DNA of 64,000 bases from Muribaculaceae bacterium (GCA_022509085.1 JAFLTW010000001.1:186001-250000), one strand, 5' to 3'; shown: positions 9,236 to 18,844, counted from the stretch's first letter. Notes: generated from the sequence alone by a model not told the origin. Numbers and translations: made by a program.

Positions 9236-11272
9236 TTACCAGATTATCACGCGCTCCACTTCCGGACGATACATATTGTCGCCCTCCTGAATCTGGAATG
9301 CGTCGAAGAAGGGCTGGATGTTGCGCAGCGATACGTTTACGCGGTTCACTCCGAGTGAGTGCACGTCGCCTATCGTGAGGTTGCGGATCTCCTCGGGTCG
9401 CACGTTCTGGGCCCAGAGGTTTGCGAAGTTCATGTAGAATGCCTGGGCCGGGGTGAGACCGTCGATAAGTGCGTCTTCCGACTCCACGTCTACTCCCTTT
9501 TTCTTCTGAGAGTCAAGGAAAGCCGTGTAGGCTATCCTGAGACCTCCCTGGTCGGCGATGTTCTCGCCGAGGGTATACTGGCCGTTGGCGTTGAGGCCGG
9601 GAAGCACCTCCACTGCGCTATACTGGTCGGCGAGGCCCTGTGTGAGGGTAGCGAATGCCTCGGCATCTTCGGGAGTCCACCAGTTTTCCATGTTGCCGTT
9701 GGCGTCGAAGAGGCTGCCCTGGTCGTCAAAGCCGTGGGTGAGCTCATGGCCGATCACTACGCCGATGCCGCCATAGTTTTCAGCGTCGCTCGATGCGGGA
9801 TCGTAGAAGGGTGCCTGAAGTATGCCTGCGGGGAACACTATCTCGTTGTTCAGCGGGTTGTAGTATGCGTTTACAGTCTGCGGTGTCATGCCCCACTCGG
9901 TGCGGTCAACAGGTTTGCCCCATTTTTTCAGGTATTCGTCCTGATGCCAGAGGTTGGCGTTGTGCACGTTCTCCCAATAGGATAATTCGGGGTTCACCTC
10001 AAGGGTCGTGTAGTCTTTCCATTTGTCGGGATAGCCGATCTTTACGGTGATGGAGTTCAGCTTTTTCATGGCCTGGATCTTGGTGTCGTCGCTCATCCAG
10101 GGCAGGTGCATGATGTGCTTGCCGAGGGCGTTGCGGAGATTCTCCACAAGGCCTTCCATATAAATCTTGGAACTCTCGGGAAAATACTGGTTTACGTAGA
10201 GTTCACCTACGGCTTCTCCCATCAGTCCCTCTACTGTACCCTGCACGCGCTTCCAGCGGGGCTGCATCTGCTGCACTCCGCTCATCACTTTCTGGAACTC
10301 GAAGGTGGCATTGCCGAAGTCGTCGGAGAGATAAGGAGAAGCTCCGCGTACGTATTGCCAGAGATAGTAGTCTTTCTTCTCACGGTCGGTGAGTGTGCGG
10401 AGCAGCTTTTCTCCCTGGGCTACGGTGTTGGGCTCTGTCACGTAGATGTTGGCAGGTGCCTCGATACCCATCGTGGCCAGGAAGAATTTGTCGGGATTGA
10501 GGGTAGGGTAGAGTGCCCTTACCTCGTCAAGGGTCATGAGGTTGTCCATGGCGGAGAGGTCACGGCTCTGCTCGCGTGTCCAGGTGGAGTCGGCGATCAG
10601 GGTCTCGATCTTCATCACGTTCTTTGCGATACGCTTGGCATCCTTTTTCGAGTATCCGGCGTTCTGCATCTGGGTCTCGATGAGCTTTACGTAGGCCTCA
10701 CGTATCTTTTTGTTCTCTTTGTCTTGAACGAGATAGTAGTCACGGTCGCCCAACGAGAGGGGGGCGGCGCTGAGATACATTGCGTATTCGGCACTGTTGT
10801 GCAGGTCTTCCTGCGGTCCGGCGCCGATGAAGGGGGAGCTTACGTTTTTATGCATCCAGAAGAAAAGGTCTTCCATGCCGGATGCCGGTGTGTTCTCTAT
10901 CTTGGCGAGGTCTGCCTTTATCGGCTGCGCTCCAAGGCGGTTGCGCGTCACGCTGTCCATGCCTGTCTTGTAGATGGAAGCTATCTTGTAGGCTATCGTG
11001 CCTGCCTCGGGATTGGAGTCTCCGAGTCCGGTTACGATCCGCTGTATGCGGTTGTTGCTCGAATCTACGAGCACGTTAAACTGGCCGTAACGTGAATATT
11101 CCGGTGTGAGCGGATTGGCATCCATCCATTTCTGGTTCACGTGGCGGTAGAAGTCTTCCTTGGCCGGAATCTCTTGCGAGATACCCTCCTTGTTCAGACT
11201 CTTGAGATGCTCTTTTGCTCCTATCCCGAAGGCGGCGAAAAGGCATGCGGAAATTAAAAGGTATTTTTTCAT
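9236..11272 (-). CDS. pepO: M13-family zinc endopeptidase (PepO/neprilysin-like), exported
   Basis: This 678-residue protein starts with a signal peptide (MKKYLLISACLFAAFGIGA). The zinc site HELTH is at 509-513, and the third ligand lies in ENIAD at about 570. The substrate-binding NAYYNPLNNEIVFPAGIL motif precedes it. M13 enzymes cleave small peptides; Bacteroidales homologues are periplasmic or lipoprotein oligopeptidases. The protein ends in VIIW and lacks the CRVW-type terminal Cys of many family members. It is located 21 bases after rimO in the same direction. Confidence 0.95.
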   Translation of the reverse strand: MKKYLLISACLFAAFGIGAKEHLKSLNKEGISQEIPAKEDFYRHVNQKWMDANPLTPEYSRYGQFNVLVDSSNNRIQRIVTGLGDSNPEAGTIAYKIASIYKTGMDSVTRNRLGAQPIKADLAKIENTPASGMEDLFFWMHKNVSSPFIGAGPQEDLHNSAEYAMYLSAAPLSLGDRDYYLVQDKENKKIREAYVKLIETQMQNAGYSKKDAKRIAKNVMKIETLIADSTWTREQSRDLSAMDNLMTLDEVRALYPTLNPDKFFLATMGIEAPANIYVTEPNTVAQGEKLLRTLTDREKKDYYLWQYVRGASPYLSDDFGNATFEFQKVMSGVQQMQPRWKRVQGTVEGLMGEAVGELYVNQYFPESSKIYMEGLVENLRNALGKHIMHLPWMSDDTKIQAMKKLNSITVKIGYPDKWKDYTTLEVNPELSYWENVHNANLWHQDEYLKKWGKPVDRTEWGMTPQTVNAYYNPLNNEIVFPAGILQAPFYDPASSDAENYGGIGVVIGHELTHGFDDQGSLFDANGNMENWWTPEDAEAFATLTQGLADQYSAVEVLPGLNANGQYTLGENIADQGGLRIAYTAFLDSQKKKGVDVESEDALIDGLTPAQAFYMNFANLWAQNVRPEEIRNLTIGDVHSLGVNRVNVSLRNIQPFFDAFQIQEGDNMYRPEVERVIIW

Positions 11273-11293
11273 GATATTATAAAAATTAGAGTT

Positions 11294-12601
11294 TTATTTC
11301 TTTATTTCTTCAGCTATCAGTTCGAAGGGTCCTGCTCCTGTAATCTTCACGTCGATGAAGTCACCCGGTCTGGCCCCACTGTTCTTCACTATTACTTCCT
11401 GATCCACTTCGGGTGAGTCGAATTCCGTGCGCCCGATGGCGTCTTGTCCCTCACACTCCTCAACGAGCACACGCATCCTGCTGCCGATTTTTAGCCTGTT
11501 ATGGGTTTCCGAGATTTCCTGCTGAAGCTCCATAACCTCGGCGAGGCGTTCCTCTTTTACTTCCTGCGGTATGTTGTCAGGCAGTGTGCGGGCAGCCAGG
11601 GTGTCGTCTTCCTCTGAATATGCGAAACCTCCGAGACGTTCGAATTTCTGGCTTTCCACAAATTCCATGAGTTCCGCGAAGGCTTCCTCATCCTCTCCCG
11701 GGAATCCCGTCATCACCGTGGTGCGGATGTGGACGCCTGGCACTCTCCGCCTTATCTCCCGGAGAAGGTCAAGAGTTTCCTGTTTCGTTATTTTGCGGTT
11801 CATCGGCTCGAGCACTTTGTCTGAGATGTGCTGCAACGCTATGTCGATATATTTGCACACATTATCATGCCGCCTCATCACGTCGAGAATCTCCAGGGGG
11901 AAGTCGGTGGGGTAGAAGTAATGCAGTCTTATCCATTCCACACCGGGTATGCCGGCCATCCTGTCGATCAGCTCAGGGAGCTTGTGCTCTCCGTATAGGT
12001 CGAGGCCGTATGAGGAGAGATCCTGGGCTATGACGTTCAGTTCTTTCACTCCTTCCGCCACCAATTGCTTCACCTCTTCAAGTATCTCCTCCATGGGTCG
12101 GGAGGTGTGCCGCCCGGTTATATGCGGGATGGCACAGTAGGCACAATAGCGGTCACAGCCTTCCGAAATCTTCAGATAGGCGCTCCAAGGGGGTGTGGTG
12201 AGTGTGCGTTCCCAGTCTTTGGGAGCCTGCCGGTGGTCGTCGGCAGGCAATGAGTCGATGAAAGAGGTCCAGTCGAACTTTCCATACCAGGTGTCTACCT
12301 CAGGTATCTCCTCGGGCAATGCATCACGGTAGCGCTCCGACAGACATCCCATCACCACAATGTTGCCTATCTTGCCCTCCTCCTTGAGGCGGCCAAGATT
12401 CAAGATGAGATTTATGGATTCCTCTTTGGCATCGCCGATAAATCCGCAGGTGTTTACCACCACGTATTCTCCGTTAGGTTCCTCGGGATTGTGCCTGGCG
12501 GTATACCCGCGTTTTTCGAGCCGCTTTATCATACGCTCGCTGTCTATGAGGTTTTTGCTGCACCCCATAGTGATGATGTCGATCAATCCCTTGCGATACA
12601 C
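11294..12601 (-). CDS. rimO: Ribosomal protein S12 methylthiotransferase RimO
   Basis: This 435-residue radical-SAM methylthiotransferase modifies an Asp of ribosomal protein S12. Three N-terminal Cys for the auxiliary cluster are seen (MGCSKNL, VVNTCGF, VMGCLSERY). The radical-SAM motif CDRYCAYC lies near residue 147, and a TRAM domain forms the C-terminus. The absence of the MiaB-type N-terminal extension and overall similarity support RimO rather than MiaB. It starts 7 bases after the ftsY stop. Confidence 0.93.
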   Translation of the reverse strand: MYRKGLIDIITMGCSKNLIDSERMIKRLEKRGYTARHNPEEPNGEYVVVNTCGFIGDAKEESINLILNLGRLKEEGKIGNIVVMGCLSERYRDALPEEIPEVDTWYGKFDWTSFIDSLPADDHRQAPKDWERTLTTPPWSAYLKISEGCDRYCAYCAIPHITGRHTSRPMEEILEEVKQLVAEGVKELNVIAQDLSSYGLDLYGEHKLPELIDRMAGIPGVEWIRLHYFYPTDFPLEILDVMRRHDNVCKYIDIALQHISDKVLEPMNRKITKQETLDLLREIRRRVPGVHIRTTVMTGFPGEDEEAFAELMEFVESQKFERLGGFAYSEEDDTLAARTLPDNIPQEVKEERLAEVMELQQEISETHNRLKIGSRMRVLVEECEGQDAIGRTEFDSPEVDQEVIVKNSGARPGDFIDVKITGAGPFELIAEEIKK

Positions 12602-12608
12602 CGGCGGT

Positions 12609-13574
12609 TTATTCGGATTTGAAGAGTGATTTCACAAACTCCTCCGGGTTGAATATCTGGAGGTCTTCCATCCCTTCGCCGATGCCGATATACTTTACCG
12701 GGATCTTGAACTGGTCGCTGATCCCGATTACTACGCCTCCCTTTGCCGTGCCGTCAAGTTTGGTTACAGCAAGGGCGTTGACGTCGGTGGCTGCCACAAA
12801 CTGGCGGGCCTGCTCGTATGCATTCTGTCCGGTGGAACCGTCGAGAACGAGGAGCACCTCCTGAGGAGCCTCAGGCAATACTTTCTGCATCACGCGCTTT
12901 ATCTTGGTGAGCTCGTTCATCAGGTTCACTTTGTTGTGGAGCCTTCCTGCCGTGTCGATTATCACCACGTCGGCGTTCTGGGCCTTGGCGCTCTCTACCG
13001 TGTCGAACGCTACGGCCGCCGGGTCGCTCCCTGCCTGTTGCTTCACTACGGGCACTCCCACACGCTCTCCCCATTTCTCGAGCTGCGGGATGGAGGCCGC
13101 ACGGAACGTGTCGGCGGCGCCGAGTATCACTTTGTTGCCGGCCTTGGCATATTGATGGGCCAGCTTGCCGATAGTCGTGGTTTTTCCCACGCCGTTAACT
13201 CCAACCACCATGATCACGTAGGGGGTCTTGGATTTGTCTATCTGGAAGTCCTCAAGCTCTTCGGCCTTTTCTTGCGGTTTCACTATAAGGTCGCATATCT
13301 CCTCGCAGAGGAGCCGGTTGAGTTCATCGGTGCCGACATATTTGTCGCGCTGCACCCTCTCCTGAAGCCTCTCTATTATTTTGAGCGTGGTCTCTACGCC
13401 TACGTCGCTCGTTATGAAGGCCTCCTCAAGGCTGTCGAGCACGTCGTCGTCTACCTTGCTTTTGCCGGCAACCGCCCGGGTTATCTTCCCCCAGACGCTC
13501 TCTTTGGTTTTCTGCAAACCGCTGTCTAACTGCTCTTTCTTCTCTTTAGAGAATATCTTTTTAAAGAAACTCAT
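12609..13574 (-). CDS. ftsY: Signal recognition particle receptor FtsY
   Basis: This is a 321-residue SRP GTPase that receives SRP-ribosome complexes at the inner membrane. The NG domain motifs are complete: G1 VNGVGKTTTIGKLA, DTFRAAS, G3 DTAGR, G4 TKLDGTAKGG, and a C-terminal GIGE..DLQ closing segment. The acidic A domain of E. coli FtsY is absent, as is usual in this phylum. It is the first gene of a tightly packed run ending with isochorismate synthase at 6917. A candidate promoter lies 45-80 bases upstream. Confidence 0.97.
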   Translation of the reverse strand: MSFFKKIFSKEKKEQLDSGLQKTKESVWGKITRAVAGKSKVDDDVLDSLEEAFITSDVGVETTLKIIERLQERVQRDKYVGTDELNRLLCEEICDLIVKPQEKAEELEDFQIDKSKTPYVIMVVGVNGVGKTTTIGKLAHQYAKAGNKVILGAADTFRAASIPQLEKWGERVGVPVVKQQAGSDPAAVAFDTVESAKAQNADVVIIDTAGRLHNKVNLMNELTKIKRVMQKVLPEAPQEVLLVLDGSTGQNAYEQARQFVAATDVNALAVTKLDGTAKGGVVIGISDQFKIPVKYIGIGEGMEDLQIFNPEEFVKSLFKSE

Positions 13575-13621
13575 TTCTTCTTTTTAAGTCTGTCTTTTGT
13601 TCGTCCCAACTTTCCAATTTA

Positions 13622-13653
13622 CAAAAATAGTGAATTTTATTCTACGACGCAAG
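13622..13653 (-). promoter_or_regulatory. Putative promoter for ftsY and the downstream run
   Basis: On the minus strand a -7 element TATTTTTG (13629-13622) fits TAnnTTTG, with CTTG (13653-13650) 20 bases upstream as a one-mismatch -33. It partly lies in the end of the preceding gene. The leader to ftsY would be about 45 bases. Confidence 0.45.
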
Positions 13654-14530
13654 AGGGAGGCAGCTCTTTGTCGATAATTTTACCGTCGCGCCCTATCAGA
13701 TAGATTGTCGGCATCGTGGGAAAATAATAGAGGTCGTTTTCCTCAATCTCTTCCCGGTTGATGCCGAATATCCAGTTTTCGGGGTATCTCCGGGTCTTCC
13801 GCCGCCAGGCCTCATGGTCGTCGCCTGAATAGATGGCGAGCACACCTCTTTCTCCCCGGGCTATCTTTTCCGCCAACACCCCGCTCCCGGCCATAAGATC
13901 CATAACCTCGGTGCAGTTTTCACAGTCGGGGTCAAAGAAGATAACTACAGTCTCTTCGCTTGCCGTTACTGCTCTCTTTAGGGTTTCCTCTTTGCCGTCG
14001 GGGGTCTCGAAGGTGAAGTCCGTTGCCGGTTCTCCTGTCATGTTCTTCGATGTCATCTCTATCCGGTCGGCCACTCTGTAACGCTCTGTCTCAGTAAGAG
14101 TACCGGCTGCCGCGAGGGCCCGGAGATATGCGAGGTAATGTCGGTCGGAACGCATGGGTGAGTCGGCGTTGCAGAGATAGGTCTCAACAATTTCCCTCAC
14201 TTCGGGAGCTGCATTTTTTGAATTCTCGGCGGTTTTTATGAGCCCTGCAAATCCCTCCTCTATAGGTTGGTCGGAGGTAACGTAGGGCATTACACTTAGA
14301 AAATCCACAAACACCTGCTCGAATTCCTTCTGTTCTTCTTCCATTTCGGAAGGTGAAAAGTTGAGGTTGTCCCAGTAATGGGCGATTAGATAGCCGGCTC
14401 TCTCTCCTGGAGCAGTGAGTGTAGACGGTATGGTGGGAAATTCATAGCCGACGTTTCGTGCTTGTCCGGGAGTTCCGTATGCTCCGGCTATGAGCATTCC
14501 CGCTATGGATAGGTTGATGATTTTTTTCAA
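13637..14530 (-). CDS. Exported DUF5106/thioredoxin-like protein
   Basis: This 297-residue protein has a signal peptide (KKIINLSIAGMLIAGAYG). An N-terminal helical part resembles DUF5106 (GYLIAHYWDNLNF) and the C-terminal half resembles AhpC/thioredoxin folds. A CENC motif in FDPDCENCTEVMDL occupies the CxxC position, and MPTIYLIGRDGKIIDKEL gives the cis-Pro strand. It is probably a periplasmic thiol-disulfide or electron-transfer protein; the partner is unknown. It starts 43 bases after nrdG, so cotranscription with nrdDG is possible. Confidence 0.75.
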   Translation of the reverse strand: MKKIINLSIAGMLIAGAYGTPGQARNVGYEFPTIPSTLTAPGERAGYLIAHYWDNLNFSPSEMEEEQKEFEQVFVDFLSVMPYVTSDQPIEEGFAGLIKTAENSKNAAPEVREIVETYLCNADSPMRSDRHYLAYLRALAAAGTLTETERYRVADRIEMTSKNMTGEPATDFTFETPDGKEETLKRAVTASEETVVIFFDPDCENCTEVMDLMAGSGVLAEKIARGERGVLAIYSGDDHEAWRRKTRRYPENWIFGINREEIEENDLYYFPTMPTIYLIGRDGKIIDKELPPSCVVE

Positions 14531-14573
14531 GATGTTTTGAATGTCAATTTGATAATTTTTGGAAAATCGTTAA

Positions 14574-15035
14574 TCAGCGAAGATGGATGATTCTTTGATT
14601 GGAGGATCCTCGGAAGGGGAGGTCCGGGTCACGCAGGCTTTCCACATAGGGTCCTTCAACGATTGTGTCCACGTTTTTTATAGCTTTTTTCAGTTTATCG
14701 TCGGCCTCGATCTCCTCTAAAGTAAATCCGGTATAAAGCCAAATGCCATAGCCGGATTCCTTTATGGCTCGGGTCAATGTTTCGGTTGCCTCGGGATTGC
14801 AGAGAGGATCGCCGCCCGTCAAGGTTACGTCAAAATCTTCCTCTCTCACAATCTCCATAATCTCCTCCAATGTCATGGTGTGTCCGGCGTTGAAGTCCCA
14901 GCTCTGCGGATTCTGGCATCCGGGGCAGGCATGCGAACAGCCCGCCATGTAGATTGCAGTGCGAAATCCGGGGCCGTCTACTGTCGTGCCCCGGATTATA
15001 TCCATTATCTGAAAAAAGTTCGCTACGTTATTCAT
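14574..15035 (-). CDS. nrdG: Anaerobic ribonucleotide reductase activating protein NrdG
   Basis: This 153-residue radical-SAM activase generates the glycyl radical on NrdD. The cluster motif CSHACPGC is at about residues 30-37, followed by QNPQSWDF and LTGGDPL. An upstream in-frame start at 15098 would extend it by 21 residues, but the ATG at 15035 gives the family N-terminus (FFQIMDIIRGTTVDGPG). It overlaps the end of nrdD by eight bases (ATGAATAA), a classic coupling arrangement. Confidence 0.95.
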   Translation of the reverse strand: MNNVANFFQIMDIIRGTTVDGPGFRTAIYMAGCSHACPGCQNPQSWDFNAGHTMTLEEIMEIVREEDFDVTLTGGDPLCNPEATETLTRAIKESGYGIWLYTGFTLEEIEADDKLKKAIKNVDTIVEGPYVESLRDPDLPFRGSSNQRIIHLR

Positions 15036-17232
15036 GCACCACTCTGTCGCGCAGTTCGGCGAGCTTGCCGGAGTTCCAGCGGTCTGTTGTCCCGACAAGA
15101 TACCCCGTGATTCTTTGGATTGTCTCGAATCTCGACTGGCATTTCGGACACTCTTTCATGTCTTTGTCAGCGTTCTCGTAGCCGCATTTGGGACAATGGT
15201 TGCGGTTGTGGTTTACGCTGCCGTAGCCCATGTTGTATTTGTCGAGCATGTCTACAATCTGCATTATCGCCTCCTCGTTGTGGGTGGCGTCGCCGTCCAT
15301 CTCCACGTAGAAGATGTGGCCGCCGCGGGTCAGCTCATGATAGGGAGCCTCGACCTTGGCCTTGTGACGCGGTGAACATTTGTAATAGACGGGGACGTGG
15401 TTGGAGTTGGTATAGTAGTCCTTGTCGGTTACGCCCGTCACTACTCCGAATGTCTTGCGGTCTTTTTTGGTGAAGCGTCCTGCGAGTCCCTCGGCAGGTG
15501 TGGCCAGTATCGAGAAGTTGTGTCTGTATCTTTCGCTGAATTCGTTGGCCTTGCTCCTCATGCGTTTCACTATGTCAAGTCCGAGCTGCTGTGCCTCTTC
15601 CGACTCTCCGTGATGTTTCCCCGTGAGGGCTATGAGACATTCGGCCAGGCCTATAAATCCTATTCCAAGCGTGCCCTGGTTTATCACGCTTTCTATTGAT
15701 TCGTCAGGTGCGAGTTCAGATGCGCCGTTCCATAGCGAGCCCATAAGCATGGGGAATTGCTTGGCGAGTGCCGTTTTCTGGAAGTCGAAGCGGTTCTGAA
15801 GCTGACGGGCTGCGGTCTCCAGCACATTGTCGAGTTTCTGGAAGAAGAGGTCGATGCGTTGCTCAAGGTCCACTACGTTCATCACCTCGAGTGCCAGTCT
15901 TACTATGTTGACCGTGGTAAAAGAGAGATTGCCCCGGCCGATGCTTGTCTTCTCGCCATAACGGTTCTCGAATACGCGGGTTCTGCATCCCATCGTGGCC
16001 ACCTCGTATTGGTAACGCTTGGGGTCTGCGGCATCCCATTTCTCATGCCGGTTGTATGTGGCGTCGAGGTTGAGGAAGTTGGGGAAAAACCGTCGTGCCG
16101 ACACTTTGCACGCGAGGCGGTAAAGGTCATAGTTCCTGTCTTCGGGCAGGTAGCTCACCCCGCGTTTCTTTTTCCAAATCTGAATGGGGAAGATGGCTGT
16201 GGCACCGTTGCCCACTCCCTCGTAGGTGGAGTTGAGCAACTCGCGGATCACACATCTGCCCTCTGCCGAGGTGTCGGTGCCGTAGTTGATGGAGGAGAAC
16301 ACCACCTGGTTGCCGCCCCTCGAGTGGATGGTGTTCATATTGTGGATGAAGGCCTCCATGGCCTGATGAACGCGGTTTACGGTCCTGTTGATGGCGTGCT
16401 GCCTGAAGCGCTCCATTCCCTCGAGTCCGTCGAGGTCCTTGCGGATATAGTCCGTTATCTCGGCGTTGTAGAGGCCGCTGAGGTCCTTGCCCGAAACTTG
16501 CTCTATTACTTTAATTTCCTCTACGTAAGATGCTCTTACATAGGGGGCAAGGTAGAAGTCGAAGGCAGGTATGGCCTGACCGCCGTGCATCTCGTTCTGT
16601 GCCATCTCGAGCGAGATGCAGGTCATCACGCTTGCGGTCTCTATCCTCTTGGCCGGTCTGCTTTCGCCGTGTCCGGCCACAAACCCGTTATGCAGTATCT
16701 TGTCGAGAGGATGCTGCACGCACGTAAGCGATTTGGTGGGATAGTAATCCTTGTCGTGGATATGGATGTAGTTGTTTTTTACAGCCTGTCTCACCTCGGC
16801 GTCAATGAGGTAGTCGTCAACGAAGGGTTTGGTGGTCTCGCTGGCAAATTTCATCATCATCCCGGCGGGGGAGTCGGCGTTCATGTTGGCGTTTTCACGC
16901 GTTATGTCATTGTTTTTGGCCTCGATGATCTCAAGGAATACGTCGCGGGTCTTGGCCCTGCGGGCTATCGAACGTTGGTCGCGGTAGGCGATGTATTTTT
17001 TTGCCACGTCTTTGCGCGACGATTTCATCAACTCCACCTCTACCTTGTCCTGAATCTCCTCTACGGTCATCTGCTCGGGAGAGCTCATCCCGATTCGGTC
17101 AGTGATGCGTTGCACTAACGCCTCATCCTCTCCCTGCGGGGTGGTGAGCATGGCCTTCCTGATGGCGGCCTTTATCTTCTCTTCGTTATATCCTACTACG
17201 CGTCCGTCGCGTTTTACTACTGTTTGAATCAT
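15028..17232 (-). CDS. nrdD: Anaerobic (class III) ribonucleoside-triphosphate reductase
   Basis: This 734-residue glycyl-radical enzyme reduces NTPs to dNTPs without oxygen. An ATP-cone occupies residues 1-90 (VVKRDGRVVGYNEEKIKAAI). The C-terminus carries a four-Cys zinc site (CPKCGYENA and CPKCQSRF) and the radical site RITGYLVG with Gly about 709. The promoter -7 element ends four bases before the ATG, so the mRNA may be leaderless. The enzyme shows that the organism makes DNA precursors anaerobically. Confidence 0.97.
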   Translation of the reverse strand: MIQTVVKRDGRVVGYNEEKIKAAIRKAMLTTPQGEDEALVQRITDRIGMSSPEQMTVEEIQDKVEVELMKSSRKDVAKKYIAYRDQRSIARRAKTRDVFLEIIEAKNNDITRENANMNADSPAGMMMKFASETTKPFVDDYLIDAEVRQAVKNNYIHIHDKDYYPTKSLTCVQHPLDKILHNGFVAGHGESRPAKRIETASVMTCISLEMAQNEMHGGQAIPAFDFYLAPYVRASYVEEIKVIEQVSGKDLSGLYNAEITDYIRKDLDGLEGMERFRQHAINRTVNRVHQAMEAFIHNMNTIHSRGGNQVVFSSINYGTDTSAEGRCVIRELLNSTYEGVGNGATAIFPIQIWKKKRGVSYLPEDRNYDLYRLACKVSARRFFPNFLNLDATYNRHEKWDAADPKRYQYEVATMGCRTRVFENRYGEKTSIGRGNLSFTTVNIVRLALEVMNVVDLEQRIDLFFQKLDNVLETAARQLQNRFDFQKTALAKQFPMLMGSLWNGASELAPDESIESVINQGTLGIGFIGLAECLIALTGKHHGESEEAQQLGLDIVKRMRSKANEFSERYRHNFSILATPAEGLAGRFTKKDRKTFGVVTGVTDKDYYTNSNHVPVYYKCSPRHKAKVEAPYHELTRGGHIFYVEMDGDATHNEEAIMQIVDMLDKYNMGYGSVNHNRNHCPKCGYENADKDMKECPKCQSRFETIQRITGYLVGTTDRWNSGKLAELRDRVVHE

Positions 17233-17236
17233 ACTG

Positions 17237-17268
17237 CAAAATTAGAAAATTTGAACTTTTTGTGCAAT
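17237..17268 (-). promoter_or_regulatory. Promoter of nrdDG, probably giving a leaderless mRNA
   Basis: On the minus strand, TAATTTTG (17244-17237) is an exact -7 element and ATTG (17268-17265) stands 20 bases upstream as a one-mismatch -33. The ATG of nrdD begins at 17232, only four bases after the -7 element, so transcription should start at or next to the start codon. Confidence 0.65.
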
Positions 17269-17317
17269 AGAAATTTTCCTTTTGGTAAACTTTTAACGCT
17301 TATTAATTTTTTATCTT

Positions 17318-17348
17318 ATTGTAAATCTGCATTATAAAAATATTTTTG
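17318..17348 (+). promoter_or_regulatory. Promoter of the malic enzyme gene
   Basis: ATTG (17318-17321), 19 bases, then TATTTTTG (17341-17348), an exact TAnnTTTG. The leader to the ATG at 17450 is about 95 bases. It is divergent from the nrdD promoter in the same 217-bp spacer. Confidence 0.6.
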
Positions 17349-17449
17349 GAAAACTTTTGCCCATTCACCCTCCCAAATTGTTTCCCGGACAAACCTCTGC
17401 CTCTAATTGATTGTTATTTAATTGAAACCCTATACTATGACCCCTGATT

Positions 17450-18790
17450 ATGGATAAGATTACTAAGCAAGAGGCCCTCGATTACCACGAGGAGGGACGC
17501 CCGGGAAAGATTGAAATAGTTCCTACAAAACCATATGCTACCCAGAAGGACCTGTCGCTGGCCTACTCGCCCGGGGTGGCATACCCGAGCATTGAGATAG
17601 AGAAGGATCCGGAAGATGTATATAAGTACACCGACCGTGGCAATCTGGTCGGTGTCTTGAGCAACGGTACGGCCGTTCTGGGTCTCGGTGATGTTGGTCC
17701 GCTCGCCGGCAAACCCGTGATGGAGGGGAAAGCGCTGCTTTTTAAGATTTTTGCCGGTATCGATGCCTTCGATATCGAGATCGACGCGAAGGAACCTGAT
17801 AAGTTTGTGGAGGTGGCTAAGGCTATTTCTCCTACATTTGGTGGAATCAACCTTGAGGATATCAAGGCTCCGGAGTGTTTTGAGATCGAGAAACGGCTTA
17901 AGGAGGAGATCGACATTCCGGTGATGCACGACGACCAGCATGGCACGGCTATCATTTCCGCCGCTGCGCTGCTGAATGCAGTGGAAATCCAGGGTAAGAG
18001 GATTGAGGATATAAAACTGGTGGTAAACGGTGCCGGGGCTGCGGCTATAAGCTGCACGCGTCTCTATCATAAGATAGGGGTGAGGAAAGAGAATATAGTC
18101 CTCTGCGATTCTAAAGGCGTGGTCCATGTCCGTCGTGATAATCTTAACGAATCGAAGAGTGAGTTTGCCACCTCCCGACCCATCGAGACTCTGGCTGAAG
18201 CTATTGTAGGGGCGGATGTGTTCCTGGGTCTTAGTGTAGGCAATATCCTGACGCCTGAAATGGTGCGCACTATGGCGCCGAAACCCATTGTTTTCGCTCT
18301 GGCCAACCCTGACCCTGAGATTCCGTATGAGGATGCCATAGCGTCCGTTACCGATATTATTGTGGCCACGGGGCGCAGCGATTATCCCAATCAGGTGAAT
18401 AATGTCCTTGGATTTCCCTATATTTTCCGTGGGGCTCTCGACAGTGAGGCCTCAGGCATCAATGAGGAGATGAAACTGGCTGCCGTCTATGCCATCGCTT
18501 CTCTTGCCAAACTTCCCGTTCCTGAAGAGGTGGAGGTTGCCTACAGTCAGTGTGACATGAAGTTTGGCAGGGAGTATATCCTTCCCAAACCCCTCGACCC
18601 CCGACTGCTTTTCACTGTCTCGCCGGCTGTGGCGAAGGCGGCTATGGAGAGCGGTGTTGCACGCCGACCCATTACTGATTGGACCAAGTATGAGGCATTC
18701 CTCAAGGGACTTGTACATTTCGAGGACAAGGCTAAGGAGCGGCTGGAGATTCTTGCTCGCCACGAAATTCTCTGCCGTCGCAGAAAGTGA
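17450..18790 (+). CDS. NAD(P)-dependent malic enzyme, short form without phosphotransacetylase domain
   Basis: This is a 446-residue malic enzyme of the MaeB type (malate to pyruvate plus CO2). Motifs include [13 protein letters not shown] near residue 36, [16 protein letters not shown], the metal site [10 protein letters not shown] near 160, the Rossmann glycine run VVNGAGAAA, and [10 protein letters not shown]. The protein stops shortly after RRPITDW, where hybrid MaeB proteins continue into a C-terminal phosphotransacetylase-like domain of about 300 residues. A terminator follows directly, so this looks like a natural end and not a sequencing frameshift. Confidence 0.93.
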   Translation: MDKITKQEALDYHEEGRPGKIEIVPTKPYATQKDLSLAYSPGVAYPSIEIEKDPEDVYKYTDRGNLVGVLSNGTAVLGLGDVGPLAGKPVMEGKALLFKIFAGIDAFDIEIDAKEPDKFVEVAKAISPTFGGINLEDIKAPECFEIEKRLKEEIDIPVMHDDQHGTAIISAAALLNAVEIQGKRIEDIKLVVNGAGAAAISCTRLYHKIGVRKENIVLCDSKGVVHVRRDNLNESKSEFATSRPIETLAEAIVGADVFLGLSVGNILTPEMVRTMAPKPIVFALANPDPEIPYEDAIASVTDIIVATGRSDYPNQVNNVLGFPYIFRGALDSEASGINEEMKLAAVYAIASLAKLPVPEEVEVAYSQCDMKFGREYILPKPLDPRLLFTVSPAVAKAAMESGVARRPITDWTKYEAFLKGLVHFEDKAKERLEILARHEILCRRRK

Positions 18791-18791
18791 C

Positions 18792-18815
18792 AAAGGCGCC
18801 TCCGGGCGCCTTTTT
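18792..18815 (+). terminator. Rho-independent terminator after the malic enzyme gene
   Basis: A 9-bp stem (18792-18800 with 18805-18813) with a TCCG tetraloop runs into T residues. It separates the convergent malic enzyme and trkH genes. Confidence 0.85.
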
Positions 18816-18844
18816 ATTTGCCGAGATTTCTTTCGGAAGGAGCC

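Noticed and set aside
15757-17118. A 453-codon open frame opposite nrdD
   Set aside because: Antisense shadow of a conserved gene, with no recognisable motif.
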